NCBI RefSeq assembly: GCF_037975245.1
Contig: NC_092575.1
Location: 14,986,310-15,050,309 of the forward strand
Reading direction: 5' to 3'
Source of the DNA: Apostichopus japonicus
Taxonomy: Eukaryota; Echinodermata; Holothuroidea; Aspidochirotida; Stichopodidae
Length of the DNA stretch: 64,000 bases
Shown: positions 11,246-25,182 of the stretch, piece after piece
Layout: every line of letters begins with the position of its first letter
How positions within the stretch are numbered: position 1 is the stretch's first letter
Notes under the pieces: generated by a model
What the model saw: only the letters and a program-made list of their open reading frames with translations
What the model was told of the DNA's origin: nothing
The model's database searches: none
Made by a program: the position numbers and the translations under genes

Positions 11246-14036
11246 TTCATGATAGAGATATTAGAGACAACTTTTATATTTTGATATGAAATTTATTGAA
11301 GGTGAAAATACTTCAATGATAACATGTAATATACAACTTGAACGTACAACATCAAATTGAAAACATTTGAATTAAAAACACAGACTTCATCATATTCTCA
11401 GCTTTTTTGTTTCTTGCAGAAAAAGCTTCATTTAAATATGAACAAGAAGAGTGATGGTGTTTGAATAAAGGGTTGAAATTTGCATACATTTAATTGCTTT
11501 TAATTACCAACAGGTATTTGTGCCTAAATAAGACAATGAAACTTTCATAAATAAATGATGAAATGTGAGATTGTTCTTAAAAGGATACAATCATAGTAAA
11601 TTCCAAGATCTACCCAGGCCCATACCCAGGCTGGGCACAAGGGGAGGGGGTGCACCCCCACCCCACACATCTGTGCCAACATCATGTGTACAAAACCTTC
11701 ACCCATGTATTCTTCCCCTCTTTTAAGTTGTTGGTGCCGATCGAACTCAGAAGTCCGGGTTATCGGCTTGGATCTACCTGAATGGGGCCTATTCTAGAGA
11801 AGAGGACATAGTTACAGTGATTGCAATTACCTCACCATGTCTAATACAGAAACAATTGAAAAGATTGATAACAAAAGAAAAAAAATCTTCTGGAGAAGGA
11901 AATGTTTAATCTTTAGTTGGTGGAAATTGTAGGAAGTTGTATTATTGTATTTGATAACGATCTGATTCAGGATCTTAAATTGTTTGGTGCAATAGATGAA
12001 AACTGCTAACAGAATGGGAACAGATCATTAAAATGGAAAACATTTTCCTTTACTTGGGAATTCATTTCTATTCAATAACAAAAAAATAAATAAAACAGAA
12101 GTCTTACAGAAGTCTTGATATATTACATGAGGCAGCTGGAATATAAGATTAATTAAACTTGTGAAAAAGGCAGTTTATTAAATATTTAATTTGATTACTT
12201 TCTTGTCCAAAAAATACATTTCAAAATGTGTTTTTGAAAAGTAAAAACAAAGGCCTTAATGGCCTCAAACTTGGGATTAACTGATTAACACAACTACTTT
12301 TAACATCTAGTTTCAATTAACATATTTAGATGTACTAAAAGATATATGTTTTCCCCTGAAGAAAAAGGGATGAAACTTCAACACACACGTTCAATTTATA
12401 AATTGATAATGAAAATTTTCGGTTCGAAATGACTGGCTATTGTTCTCAATGATCAGAATTCATTGGACTGGTAAAGCTCTCATGCTATTATGTTTGATAA
12501 TGACAAGATTTCTCCCCCCCCCTTTAAAAACATATGATCCCTGGTTACACACAATATGCAAGGTACTGTGACTTACGAATAGCGCCCCCGGAAACGAATA
12601 GCGCCCCCGGAAACGAAATGGTTAAATAGGGATCACCACGGAGCAATGACCGAAAAGGTCGGTTGGTATTACCCAAGAATGATTAATCCTGATATTATTA
12701 GCTAGAATCACCACCTCAAACCAAACCAAACTCTTTTCTCTCTTCAAATCCTATTATATTTAATTTGGGTAATTGCACAGCTATCCAACTTGGATCATTA
12801 GTTAACATTTTTTGGCTAAAACTTTTCTTAGTATGGGCAGAGAAAATTTATCAACTTTTAAGTCTCGGAAAGTACAGTATGCTGTACAAATTTGTGAAAT
12901 TCTCGAAAATCTATTTACCTAGAACAACTAGTTAAGACCATGTAACTATAGGGGGAGGGGAGGAGGGGGTGGTTTTAACCCACCCATGTTCTTTGTCTCC
13001 AATGCCTGTAATCGTTCAGGTTTCTAGTGGAAGTGATAAAGCAGTCATAGAGCAGGGCCAGGCCTCATTCTGATCTTGAAAAAAAAAACAATAGCACATT
13101 GTCAGAGAACAACAAGTCATTGTAACAAATACTTAATTGTCTTAGAAATGGACTGTTGTTACATATATCAATTCTTCCCTGTTCATTTCAAATCAAAACT
13201 ATATAACTTTTTTTGGAACACTTATATATTTGGTTTTTGTACAAAAGGATAAAATTAGCAAAACTGAACTATACAAACTATTTTGCAATTACTGTCATTG
13301 ACCACCAAGAGGTAATACTAAATTTACAAAAGTATTTTCAGGTAATTACGATTAATATCCAAATTTAGAATGAGCTTAATTTTTAACAAAGAATATACTT
13401 TTATTACTAAAGGAATCATGCATTTTTTTATTGGGGGGGGGGCAGTTATTCTATTGTCCATCAAAATAATAATAGTGACTAAACTGGTTATAAATATCAT
13501 AAATTTTTCAAATGGAAAGCATATAGAAAGCAAATTAAAATTATTTCCAAAAAATTAAAGTTTTCAGCAATCAGAAATGAATAAAGAATTTAAAAGATAC
13601 ATTCATGACTGAAATAAGATAAATTTTGTTTACTAAATGAATGCCCGAGTAATTAATACCCTTCTTACCTGTTTTTAATTTTTTTTAAAATTTTTTAATA
13701 TGTTTTTATGTTCATCAATTGTCCAGCAACTTTGCAATTCAAAAGTAGAAAAGACAAAAAATACTGAAGAGACATTTTTTTTCTTTTCGAAGAAGTCTAA
13801 AAATTCCATGAAGTTTGACTTATTATTTACGATAATACTATGTGAAAATAAAAACATGCCTTAGTGATCGGTCAGATGTCAAATCAGTGGTTCACCAAAA
13901 GATGGGGGAAAACTGAAGAAAAGTAAAGCACCAATACACACAAGTAGTACCACATTTTCAATTGAAGACTTTCAAAATTTTAACTTTTACAATTATTAAA
14001 ATTTAACTGAAATCTCATACCAAAAGCAGATGTGCT
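11246..14036. other. Intergenic, no gene recognised
   Basis: AT-rich. It holds a transposon-end-like fragment at about 11612-11790 (caggcccatacccaggct followed by a G-rich and C-rich block) and a 19-bp tandem duplication (acgaatagcgcccccggaa) at about 12576-12613. Short frames on both strands carry no domain. Confidence 0.5.
12576..12613 (+). repeat. 19-bp unit, two perfect tandem copies
   Basis: The unit acgaatagcgcccccggaa occurs twice in direct succession, a GC-rich island in AT-rich surroundings. Confidence 0.85.
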
Positions 14037-14410
14037 CAGTGGGGGAGCCTCCATACAGTCAGGGGGGGCGGATGCCCCCCCTGACGGACTCAAATGGACT
14101 GCTGGCGCCCTTTTCAGCTTTTTACCACTTTTTACTTATTCGCGATTATTGACTTTATTATTGTGCTCTCATCTACCTATTGACATATGTCACATTTTGT
14201 TGGCGATGACACCTATTTATTCTTCATTTATCTGCAAATTAGCAAAGGCCCGGAAAGGGTCATTTCCGGCGATCTAGGGAGTATCTCTACTCAAAAAATT
14301 TCTGTACGCTCCGTGCCAACCTGTGGTGGCACTCCGCTTAGATAGTGTCGAAAGCGCCCCTAGAGACCATTCTTGCCCCCCCCTGACCAATACCCCTAGC
14401 TCCGCCACTG
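14037..14410. mobile_element. hAT-like MITE, copy 1 of a family (374 bp)
   Basis: The left end is CAGTGGGGGAGCC; the right end in reverse complement is CAGTGGCGGAGCTAGGGG. Flanks GATGTGCT and AATGTGCA match at 6 of 8 positions, a decayed 8-bp target duplication. It is highly similar over its whole length to the element at 26366-26744, including the block gactcaaatggactgctggc and the block around cacctatttattcttc. No transposase is encoded; the 81-codon frame starting at 14032 is a chance frame across the element. Confidence 0.8.
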
Positions 14411-17400
14411 AATGTGCATGTAATAAATGCTCTTCTTCATAACATCAAGCTGCTGTTATATGTAAAACAGGGTGATTTTCTGCATTCTTTCAGTGAGGCA
14501 GATATGAGCGGAGGAGGAGGCAGGGAAGGGTCACTCCCGTCGGGCAGATGAAGATTTTAAGTCAAAGCCTGCATTTGAAGAAAGTTTGCAGGCAATGGTT
14601 ATACATGTGTCTCTTTATTCTCTGAGTGCTCCATCCCCCCCCCCTCCTCCCCACCAGACCATATTTTTTTATATATAGAACTTTCATATATAGATGTAGG
14701 TAGATGCAGGTCTGTGTACATCAACAAATAGTTTCATAATTTAAGATTAATTATAAAAAGTTAGGGTAAAAAGACACATGACCAAAGATCTTTGTTGTTT
14801 TATCTGACTGAACAAAGAAACTTAATTCATTAAGAAACTTAATTCATTAAAACTATACCTGTATTTTAATATCTATATATATATATATATATTTATCGCC
14901 ATTGGTTATCCTACATAGTGTAAGTATATACAGTATTAACCAGACAGAAAGGAAAGCAAAATATTATTTAACTTTCTCTTTCAAGTTTTCATCGACCAAC
15001 CTTATAAGTATATTTCTTCCAAAAGAAGCTAAGACTCTCTATAATATTCCAAATAAATTTAAACAATTTGTGTATCATATTTGCAGCCTGAATCCATATG
15101 CACTTGTTACAGTGGTCAGTGTTCAGTTTTCACTGTGGGTGAAATTTCTTTCAGCGCTCAAATGTGTAATGGATTTGCCTTGAATGATTCCATTTTCATG
15201 TAGGTACTAATCAAAATCAATTTTTACCCACAAAGTAAAGAGGGAGAGAGGGGGAAGGAGAACCCCCTAGCTAGACCCATCCACCAAGTTTTGACAAGTT
15301 GTGCTCCTTACATCAGATAAAATACAGTAACCGAACCATCAATGGTTTCTTCAGCAGTGTTGATTTTCCATCTTGCTGGTAGGTGACTCAATCATACATG
15401 CAATTTGCTATGGAAGACTGTATCCTAACATAACAAAATGCATCCTATCCTAAACAATGTAAACACTATCTAGGGACATATGTACTCTTAAGTAGTATGT
15501 CATTAATGACATCAGTCAGCATCCCTCAATGGACATTTCACAAACCCTCAAATCCTGATGTCAGTTTTTGTCATGTACTTGTAGCCTTTGCAATTGAAAT
15601 GCCTTAAATATCTTAAAGAAATATCTGAAAATGATCTTGAACTGGTCGTACATTTCCTTATCCAAATATATATATATATTTTAAAATGGTTTACTTTTTC
15701 ATTAACCCTAAATGGAACAAAGTGACATAAAAAAAAACATCGTTCACAACTTAACCACCATAACACAACATTATATTCCTGAGTGAATAAGTGAAGTCGA
15801 CCACCAACGTCCAAGACACGGATTTTCATCGCCTATAGATTAACAGACAAATATATTGACCAAAAAGACAAACACAAAACATCCTTATGAAAGTGCATGA
15901 ATCTGGCAGTCTCCATGAAAATTTGCATAATGGCAGACTTTATAGTTCATTTGCATATTAAACAATGTAGAATAAATATGTCCTCATGATAAGCAGTGAT
16001 TTTTGACCAGTACAAGGAGTGCTGAATGTAAAGAAGACATTGGAGACATAAGAAGAATAAAATCTAACCGTTGTCTAAGGATACTTTTAATGTGACAGTG
16101 AAAGAAAGACCCCATCCAAAGTAGCTAAAAAAACATTTTCTAGTTGGGAGATATTTAAATATCATATATTGACAGTTCAGCAGTACAGTATATCACACAA
16201 ACATTGAATTGCTTAGTGAATTCCCCCGTTTTGGTTTTTTTTTTTTTCATTCCATTTTTCTCTGGGTAAAAGTAACCAAGTATTAGTTATGATAAAAACA
16301 AATAGACTATAATGATAAAAAAATTTATCACTGAAGCAACAATATTTGAAAACTTCATCTTAACCAAACAAAATCAAAATAATTTGAAATATATATTTTT
16401 TAAAGAGCTTCTAAGTCACTATAGACTTGCCCAAGCCTTCAGGGTAGCATACGTATGATAATTTTAAGACATATCTCCCAAACCATATAAAAAGTTTTCT
16501 TAGCTGCTCTGTTGGGGTCATTGATACATATTCATCTGTATCATACAATTTAATGATATTCGTCTCAACAACATTTTTTTAATATTAAAACGAAAAAAAA
16601 AAAGATGTATGAGTCATACAAAAATGATAAGTAAATTCTTTTCAAAGACAAAGCTGTCCATATTTGCTATGTTATCACAATCGGAGCATTGTGTAAAATC
16701 ACATTAGAAATGCCTTGAAGTTGTTAATGTATGAATAACCCTACATACTCAGCTCTTTCTCTTGTGTGAATTAATGCTGTTGGTACCATATATTATTTAT
16801 ATATCTCGAAATGAGGTATCTGGCAACATAACTTATTAATTTGATTCATCAAAATTTTGAGGAAAAAAAATTGCACAATTGGAACAATTTTCAATATTGG
16901 GCATAAACTTTGGTTTCTAATAAAGGTTTGAAATTGAAACAGTCAAATACTACATTAAATTTGTGATGGACACAAATTCTCTACATTTGGAATGAACACC
17001 AAAGTAGTCGTAAAAGAGTTATTTGTAAAATTGTGAGTCAATTTAGGTACCAAAATGGTTTTAATTATATAGATCTTCTTTGTTAGAATGGGTTGGGGAT
17101 GGGATCAAATTAAATACCAATATTACTTGGTGGGGGAGGGAGGGGGGGTGGGGGATAGAGGATCCAAAAATGTGCCTTACCTATCTTCCCTGATCAAATT
17201 TAATTTCCAGTCATGACAGCATGCATTATTTACCAGTGGTACATTACAAACGGTTAATCTTAATTAAACACCCAATATAAACGGTAATGCAATTTTTAAA
17301 TCAATATTTTACATACCACTTGAAAGCTATATATGGCTATTTATTTTTTACACCTGTAGGTTGCACACCTGACCATTCTACGTGGTTCTATTTTAGTAAA

Positions 17401-18010
17401 ATTGTACATAAACAAAGATGTTTAAATATTCAGCATATTATAAGTTCAAATACAGTATTGAAATTCCCTGAAAGTAACACGTTTTAGATATGCTTAGTAT
17501 GTACTTACAAGTAAACAAGTTACACTAAACACAGAACCTAACAATACACCCGTGTGGCAGCAGGTTATCACTGTAACCAACTCACTAGGTTTATTAGGTT
17601 CTTCCATCATTCGGTGACATGTTTTAAAAGCACCAAACAAACTAGTTGAAACTATGAAACTATCTTAACGCTTGTGCATGCTTTGTGTGTGTGTGCGTCT
17701 GCGTTTGTTTTGTATTCAGACTGAGGACTTTAACAAAAGAATTCCATGTCCTCGGATGTGATTTTTAAAAAATCACCATGTCCTCCCAAAAAATCTATTG
17801 TTATGAGGTATTGTTAAGGTAAGGCTACATGGATTTGAACAACGGAAAAAACAATGGGGTCCTCAGTCTGAATGTAAAACACACCTGTGTGTGTGCTGAT
17901 GTGTATTGTGACAGAGAGTTTATGGCATTCTTCAGTAGAGCACGGCCACTTAATATAGAGTGCATATAGTGACCAGAAAGGTCTGTTTTTTTCCTGCTCA
18001 ATAACATGCA
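14411..18010. other. Intergenic downstream of TLCD copy A
   Basis: AT-rich with short (TA)n runs near 14876 and 15668. The frame at 15548-15829 (-) and others have no domain or splice context. Apart from simple repeats, nothing is recognised. Confidence 0.5.
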
Positions 18011-18023
18011 TTTATTGAGCAGG
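17993..18023. promoter_or_regulatory. Perfect 12-bp-arm hairpin containing a poly(A) signal
   Basis: CCTGCTCAATAA (17993-18004) is followed by a 7-nt loop (catgcat) and its exact reverse complement (18012-18023). Read on the - strand, the left half of the hairpin contains AATAAA, the likely poly(A) signal of TLCD copy A. Confidence 0.7.
18011..18016 (-). terminator. Candidate poly(A) signal of TLCD copy A
   Basis: AATAAA on the - strand, about 115 bp after the stop codon of the last exon. It sits inside the hairpin at 17993-18023. Confidence 0.55.
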
Positions 18024-18128
18024 AGTTTTATTAAAACTTCCCAATTTCATAGAATCCCAGTTATAGCCAAGCATATATATATATATATATAAAACACCTG
18101 TGAAGACTTTTTGACATTGATACATAAT

Positions 18129-18518
18129 CTAGTTTGAAAGGAGGTCCCCATTAGCCATGAGATCCTTCCTTTTATCTAAATAATCACTACATAGCAACCT
18201 CTTAAATAGAACGGCATTTATAATTGCCATAGCCAGCAGCCCAAATGATCCTATCCCGATAAGCAACGTTGGTATAAGGTGGGCGTGCATGTACAGCCAG
18301 TGGGACATGTGGAATATCACTCCAAACCTAAATATAACAAAGGTGATGACGTTGATGATTCCGTTCAGCTGATAACTTAACGAGGATTTTGTGTAATTCA
18401 TCATTAACATCAGTTGCCGAGCGTGGAGGAAGATGCTGTTGACTTCACCGATGAGGGCGAACAGAGCGTAGCCGATGTATTTGTGAGTGTACAAGGCGAT
18501 GGAAAAACAACTCATAAT
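18129..18518 (-). CDS. TLCD2: TLC-domain protein (TLCD1/TLCD2 family), copy A, last exon
   Basis: The exon is 390 bp: 129 codons plus stop at the low-coordinate end, with acceptor tcctcctccag just above. It encodes most of the TLC domain: IMSCFSIAL, then GEVNSIFLHARQLMLM, then three hydrophobic helices (NVITFVIFRFGVIFHMSHW; LIPTLLIGIGSFGLLAMAI), ending FKRLLCSDYL and a polar tail. Joined to the exon at 27916-27998 it reads HHVV-IMSCFSIALYTHKYIG, which aligns without gaps to the HHLVVVSCLSTAVLSGHYVG-type segment of vertebrate TLCD2. TLCD1 and TLCD2 are plasma-membrane proteins that limit incorporation of long polyunsaturated lipids into phospholipids. Copy B's last exon has exactly the same length. 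TLCD2 rather than TLCD1 is a weak preference. Confidence 0.88.
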   Translation of the reverse strand: MMSCFSIALYTHKYIGYALFALIGEVNSIFLHARQLMLMMNYTKSSLSYQLNGIINVITFVIFRFGVIFHMSHWLYMHAHLIPTLLIGIGSFGLLAMAIINAVLFKRLLCSDYLDKRKDLMANGDLLSN

Positions 18519-18711
18519 CTGGAGGAGGAAGAAACAAAAATAAATCAAATAAAAATATTGAAAATTTAAATTACAATACATATTACAACTCGTACAGTAC
18601 ATTACAATATAATGCAACTGCAATGCAAATGCATTACATTACCTGACAATACAATACAGTACTATACGTGCAATGCAATACTACTGTATGCAATGCAATG
18701 CAATACCATAA

Positions 18712-19040
18712 AATACCATACCATATCATATCACATCATATCATATCATACCATATCATCATATCATATCATACCATACGATACCATACAATATCATATC
18801 ATATAATATCATATCATACCATACTTTACAATATCATCATATCATTATCATACCATACCACATAATCATATCATATCATATCATGATACCAAAACATAAC
18901 ATATCATATCCATACCATATCATATCATATCATACTATATCATATCATATCATATCATACCATATCATATCATCATGTCATATAATATATCATATCATAC
19001 CATACCATATCATATCATACCATACCATACCATACAATAT
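18712..19040 (+). repeat. Pentanucleotide array (CATAT/CATAC)n
   Basis: More than 50 imperfect units of catat, catac and catca. The His/Ile/Ser/Tyr-rich frames at 18612-19125 are translations of this array, not genes. Confidence 0.95.
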
Positions 19041-21015
19041 AATCAATACAATACATAACAGAAATTGGAGACCAAACTCAAATAGGTGCTGTCAGCTAGT
19101 TGATAGCTATAGTATATATATGTAACATATAACTGATATGATCTCCAAAAAGAAAATCAGAAAGATTGAATCAAAGTTCACAATAAGTGCTGTTACGTAA
19201 AGCAGTCAAAGTCACGTGTTTTCAAGGTGGTGTGTGTAAATATTTGGAGATGAATTGTTTGCCTTTAAGATATGATATCGCTACTTAATCAGTATTTACA
19301 ATCTACCATTAATAAAATGCCACATAAGCAAATAGCTTACATATGCATCAATCAAGGACGAATTGTCTCCTTCAATTGTTATGTATCCACATCAGCAGGT
19401 CCAACAAATTCAATATTGCTTCAAAATATGCTAGGGGTATGGTGCCAAAAAAGGTGGCCTCTCATGCTCAAATGTCATAGAAACATTTTTTACTGTTACC
19501 TTCAAACTTTTTCTTTTACTGACAGGGTCCCCGAGATGGCACCCTTCCCCCCCCCCCCAAATATAATTTTCAGGACATGATTTCAAATGAGAGGAAATTA
19601 GTTTGATATTTTTGTTATACTTGTCTGGTATATAATAAATCAAAAGGCAAATAAGGCTGCACAGGAGCAGCATAGAATTAGTTGTAATGGTAAACATCAA
19701 CTGTAACAATTGTCATTTAAATTTTATCCCCCTTTTGAAAGATTTCTACGATCAAAGTACAGACTGAGTTTTTTTTCATGTTAGAAAACATATTTTACAT
19801 GTACATATCTATACACCTACATACAGTACCCCCACCCCCCCCCCCCTATTGCTGTAATAAATATACTTGGATCAGTTTAAATGCGAAAACAAAGCAAATG
19901 TTGACCCCAAAATATGTCAAAATTGATCTTACAATTATTGTACAATCAAATGTAAAATCCCTGATTGTATTTTCTTTCCTCTTAATTGTGAAAATTGAAC
20001 TTTTAAGTTGTGATATGTCGACGACGTGAAACGTAAAATAGAATGTTGTCTGCTGTTCTTGTTTCTTAAAGCTCACTGTCAATGGTTTTGAAAGATATTC
20101 ACTATTAAAATATAATATCCTTGACCAGCTCAATTGGGACCATTTCCTAATGCTAATACCTCTCTAAACTGTCCTCACATATCATGCTCTCAAAGCACTG
20201 GTATTGACAGTACAAACAGTTCCTAACCTTGATCTGATAGAAACATATATTCATACTGCTCATACTGTCAGTATGAGTGCTCTGAAAGCAGGACATGACA
20301 GGACAGTATAGAAAAAATTGTCCCGACTGGATGAACTGAATTGAAAATTAGCTCTTAGTTATGCAAGTTTTTGATTAATAAAAGTTGTGCATGTGCACCC
20401 CTTAGCAGTGATTTAAATCGCCCCTGGCTAAATGTTAAAAGTCCCCTGATTGAACCATTGAACCCCAACTAATGATAGAAGGTGGAAGGCCATGCCACCC
20501 GTCCACATTGTGCACACGATCCAGGGTTATGCTATTATGAATTACAATATCATGGCATTTGATCATATCAAATTAATAGGATGATAAAATTTATCAACTC
20601 AATAGACGATGGTTTAAATTTAAGCAATCATTAATTGTGTCAATTTTATGATTGAATGAAAGGCAGATCCTTCAAATTGTCAAATAATTATTGAACAAGA
20701 TTAGTTATTACAGAAGAATATGATTAAAAATAAAACACGTTTTATGATACGTAAGGACAGGCCTATACCTTACAGGTTAATATTTTAGAGAAATAAGTAC
20801 CAAGAGTTGTTTAATAATTATCCTCCAGTATGTAATTATGTATAATATATAAGATATGAATATATTCGAACCTCTACATACAAACACAATACTGTACAAT
20901 TTAATGACCATAGTGTATGTAGCATATTGCTCGGAAACTGACCCACTTAATATATAACACAAATCCATAACTCTGTGCACAGAGATATGTCATTGAGACA
21001 GTCAGAAGGTTATAG

Positions 21016-21207
21016 ATTATACAACACAGTGTAGATATGTATTGCATGGACAGCTTGAATACCTTGAAGATCATAGAACTCATCACTGTGTGGTTGTTGT
21101 CACTTGAGCAATACGTAGTTTGTTACAGAACAGAAGCAACCGCTTAATAATGTGTGTGTGTGTATTTATACATATATAATATATATATAGTCTGTATATA
21201 TATATAG

Positions 21208-21264
<57 letters not shown>

Positions 21265-21336
21265 TTATTGATATATATATTGATATATTGAACAGACTTT
21301 GTTAAATGAAATGGAAATAAACGACAAAGGCAAATG

Positions 21337-21367
<31 letters not shown>

Positions 21368-21376
21368 TTATATATA

Positions 21377-21411
<35 letters not shown>

Positions 21412-21421
21412 TGTATATATA

Positions 21422-21466
<45 letters not shown>

Positions 21467-21656
21467 CTATATATATATACAGACTATATATATATTATAT
21501 ATGTATAAATACACACACACACATTATTAAGCGGTTGCTTCTGTTCTGTAACAAACTACGTATTGCTCAAGTGACAACAACCACACAGTGATGAGTTCTA
21601 TGATCTTCAAGGTATTCAAGCTGTCCATGCAATACATATCTACACTGTGTTGTATA
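21016..21656. repeat. Long near-perfect inverted repeat (foldback)
   Basis: The left arm starts near 21016 (attatacaacacagtgtag) and runs through tttgttacagaacagaagc and acacac-type sequence into (TA)n. The right arm (about 21430-21656) is its reverse complement, including gcttctgttctgtaacaaa and ctacactgtgttgtataat. Arms are about 215-245 bp, the outer ~150 bp being unique sequence. The central spacer of about 75 bp (21262-21336) is not repeated. Confidence 0.9.
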
Positions 21657-21663
21657 ATATACA

Positions 21664-21783
<120 letters not shown>

Positions 21784-24484
21784 GATGAATCAGAAATACC
21801 TGGTAATTAAGTTTAACAAATAAACAGCCAGGGAAGAAGCTGAGAAATGGAACCTTCTTCGAGTTAATACTATAGTTAGCTAACCATAGACATGAAACTA
21901 TCACAACCTGGTGAGTATGCTTTGCTTTGGTCTGGTTGGTACAGTATGCAATACACACATGAATACCCCATTCCCCACCCTCCCCCTCCCCCTCCCTTGT
22001 GAGCAAAGGAGGTGAGGGAGGAGAAGGGCAATTATTTGATTGCCTTTCTCTTTTAGATATAAATGGGCACTACGAAGTAGACAACATTTCTCTTTTTCTT
22101 TGTTCATTGGTTGGTTGGTTCTTTCTTTCATTGCTTGAATATATTACATATACTACTAATAATTTGGACCTTGTATAACCATAATAATCTCACCAAAGCT
22201 AACACTGACAGTTCTATAAATAAAGCTTCATACTTTGGAATGCCATCAGTAGTATTATCACAAGGGTAAACAGCGTTCATTTCATAACCGTACTAAAGCA
22301 AACAGTGTTATATAGAGTACACAAAATATAAGACCATGCGGTTTCAAAACTGACTGTACTTATGTATGAGCAAATTGATATGCCTGTAAAAACAATAATA
22401 TATAACATTTTTCAATATTAGGTAAGATGTCGGCACTGAAGGACAAGTTGATTAGGTTTATATTTAATTACTGTCAAAGACATAAATAGAGGCAAAAGGC
22501 ATGAAGGGATGGTTGATATAAAAGAGTAGGGGGTAATTGGCCATGTTCACACTTGAGGAAAAAAAGGGGGGCACCACCAGGATCTTGTTTATATCCCTCA
22601 GGGAGGTAATAAACTGACCCCCGACGAATGAACATTTGACAATGGGGTGGTGGATGGAGGTTCAAGATCCGTTGCGGGGACAGGATCCTCTCCAAAAAGG
22701 AGATCATCATCGTTTCTGGATGAAAACAAATCACATTCATTTGGTGAGAAAAATCTACGAGGGTGTCTTCTCTAAATTTGATCAATATCAATCATAAATT
22801 TTGGCAAACTTTTTGACAAAATTTAAAAGTTTTTTTGACAAAATTTAAAAGTTGCTTTTTTAGAAATATTTATAGCAGAGCTGCTTACTTACCTTCCCTA
22901 TAAGTAATAAAAATTCAACAAATTGTGAAACTTTTTTTGAGGTTATAACTTTTCAAATGTTATTTTATAACATTGAGGTGAGGAGTATGGAAACATAACC
23001 AATTTGTTATATCACAGTTATTTCCCTCTAATATGACAAAGCCAAGCGTATTAGATCAGTACTAACTTTGCCAATCAGTTAATTCTGCATCATGGTGGTC
23101 AGACCAAGTTTATATAATATCAGTTTGGTTTCACACACGTGTTGCCAATTAATGTATATTTATATATCAGCAACATGCACTTCACAAGACTTAATTGTAT
23201 CCGTGAATAAATCCTGAATGCCTTATAAACATGCATGCAACCACTCGACCCTATTAATATAATACCTACAGGTTTATACTCAATAACTTCAATTACGGAT
23301 TATGATATTCTAAACCAGGATGCTGGTGTACAAACAAGGAGGCGCGCTGTATCACATTATTACGTTATTACGTATCACCAGCGAAGAATGATTTTAGAGT
23401 TCAAATTTTTGTGTAGCATTTTCAAGGACTCTGGATTTGTTCTCTCACTGTATTAATCACTGTCTTTCCTGTGTAGAAAACTGCCATACATTTTTACACT
23501 TGCATATAAGGTAACTTGATCGTTTTGTCTATATACCATTTTACGATGCGATTGCTGGATAAATTATTCCCAGACTACAGTTTTCGACTTTGAGCTAGTT
23601 TGAAAGGGAGTCTATATTTTAGTGAAGCGAAAGGCAGTGCTCATCCCTGGATCAAGGTACCAAATTTCATTGAGAATTAACTATATATCAGCCATATATA
23701 ATTCAGTCTTTGCCACCATGTAAACTAATTGTAAAAACAATGACTACCAACTGAAAATTTAAGGGAGAGTCATGTTTATAGACCGTGGAGATTGATTGCA
23801 TAATTAATGGCTTTAATGTACGTTAATCCGATGGTGTTAATAAGATGAACTAATGTTCAAAGAAAAACATGTTTTGATTAAAAAAAAAAGGAATGACACC
23901 TCATCAAGATCATTTGTCCTTGACAAATTTGTAATGCATTATTTATTATCCAATCACATGCATGTATCTAATTAGTTAGTTTGGGGATTATCCAACCACA
24001 TACATTTATTCCATTGCTTGGTTGGAATTTAAGCAAATTGGTTACTCTAAAGTAGTACGTTGAGTGTTTGTGTCAGCTAGCCATCACTTAAATCCTTTGT
24101 GAAGTGTTGCTATGGCTACATATCTGGATCAGGGTTTCCATTATAAGTAGTAATTAAAACCTTAAGATTATGAAAGATATTGTGGAAAAAGATAAGACAA
24201 CTGGTTTTTACAGTGCATTTTGGTGATTTACAGTATATGTGTTGAGTTAAAACATTAAGTTTAAAGGCATTGAAGACTCGCCCCAAACCGATGCCGCCGT
24301 CTGAAAAGGTTAACTTTCCTTTGCTTGCAAGAGAATTTTTTCCTTGTTGCAAAATGCAGACAGTAATGAAACGTGAAACCTTGTTATCCTTTATCTAGAC
24401 CTGAGATGTCCAACGCTGCTATGTGACACTGTGTTATGGGTATTGACCGTAGTTGCATGTATTGACTGTACACTCGTGTCTAAT

Positions 24485-24509
24485 CAGGGAGTTGTTATGG
24501 AACTCCCTG
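24485..24509. repeat. Hairpin CAGGGAGTT / AACTCCCTG
   Basis: Nine-bp perfect arms (24485-24493 and 24501-24509) with a 7-nt loop (gttatgg). It lies inside an 89-codon open frame (24431-24700, +) that has no recognised domain. Confidence 0.6.
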
Positions 24510-24788
24510 GTCTAATTACCGACGGTAGCAAGCTGTGTGTGTATTTTCTGGGATCGATGGTGGTGTCTAACACTTCTGTTACACCTCATTCGAAACTAGG
24601 TCAGATTACCGGCATCGGACGTTTCTTTGTGCGCGAGTCTTCACACCCTTTAAGTTACGTTTTATACCTATTGAATTTTGCATTTGAGGAGCTGACCTAA
24701 ATATTCCTTGTACTATAGACTTACTAGTCCAGTCACTTTCATTGATGATTGTATCTGCAGACACATTCTGTAGGATAATATTACCCTA

Positions 24789-24791
<3 letters not shown>

Positions 24792-24850
<59 letters not shown>
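24792..24850. repeat. (TA)n tract
   Basis: About 29 uninterrupted TA units. Confidence 0.95.
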
Positions 24851-24853
<3 letters not shown>

Positions 24854-25182
24854 CCACACATCACCTGGTTTATATCTTCATCTCATATGGATGTGCGATT
24901 CGTGCTGCCAATGTTTTTTTATTGCATACATCATGCAGCTATAAGTGCCTGCATCTGTTTGAGAAGTATTTTAATATGGGAATACTATACCTGCATAATT
25001 TGATTATCAATTGTGTTGGAATTAAACTGTGTGGTCTTACTCGGTATATACATAAAATGTACAAGCTGTTACTAAAGTTTTATGTTCATGAATTTTCATG
25101 TTGTAGTTAACTGTAATGGAAACTACATCAGGAGACAGCTGGGTTTCATGTCATAAACAACATCAACTTCAAAACTGCTGAG

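Noticed and set aside
18612-19125. Three His/Ile/Ser/Tyr-rich frames
   Set aside because: They translate the CATAT/CATAC pentanucleotide array.
22474-22791. 105-codon frame on the - strand
   Set aside because: No domain recognised; runs through G/C-rich repeat-like sequence inside the TLCD-A intron.
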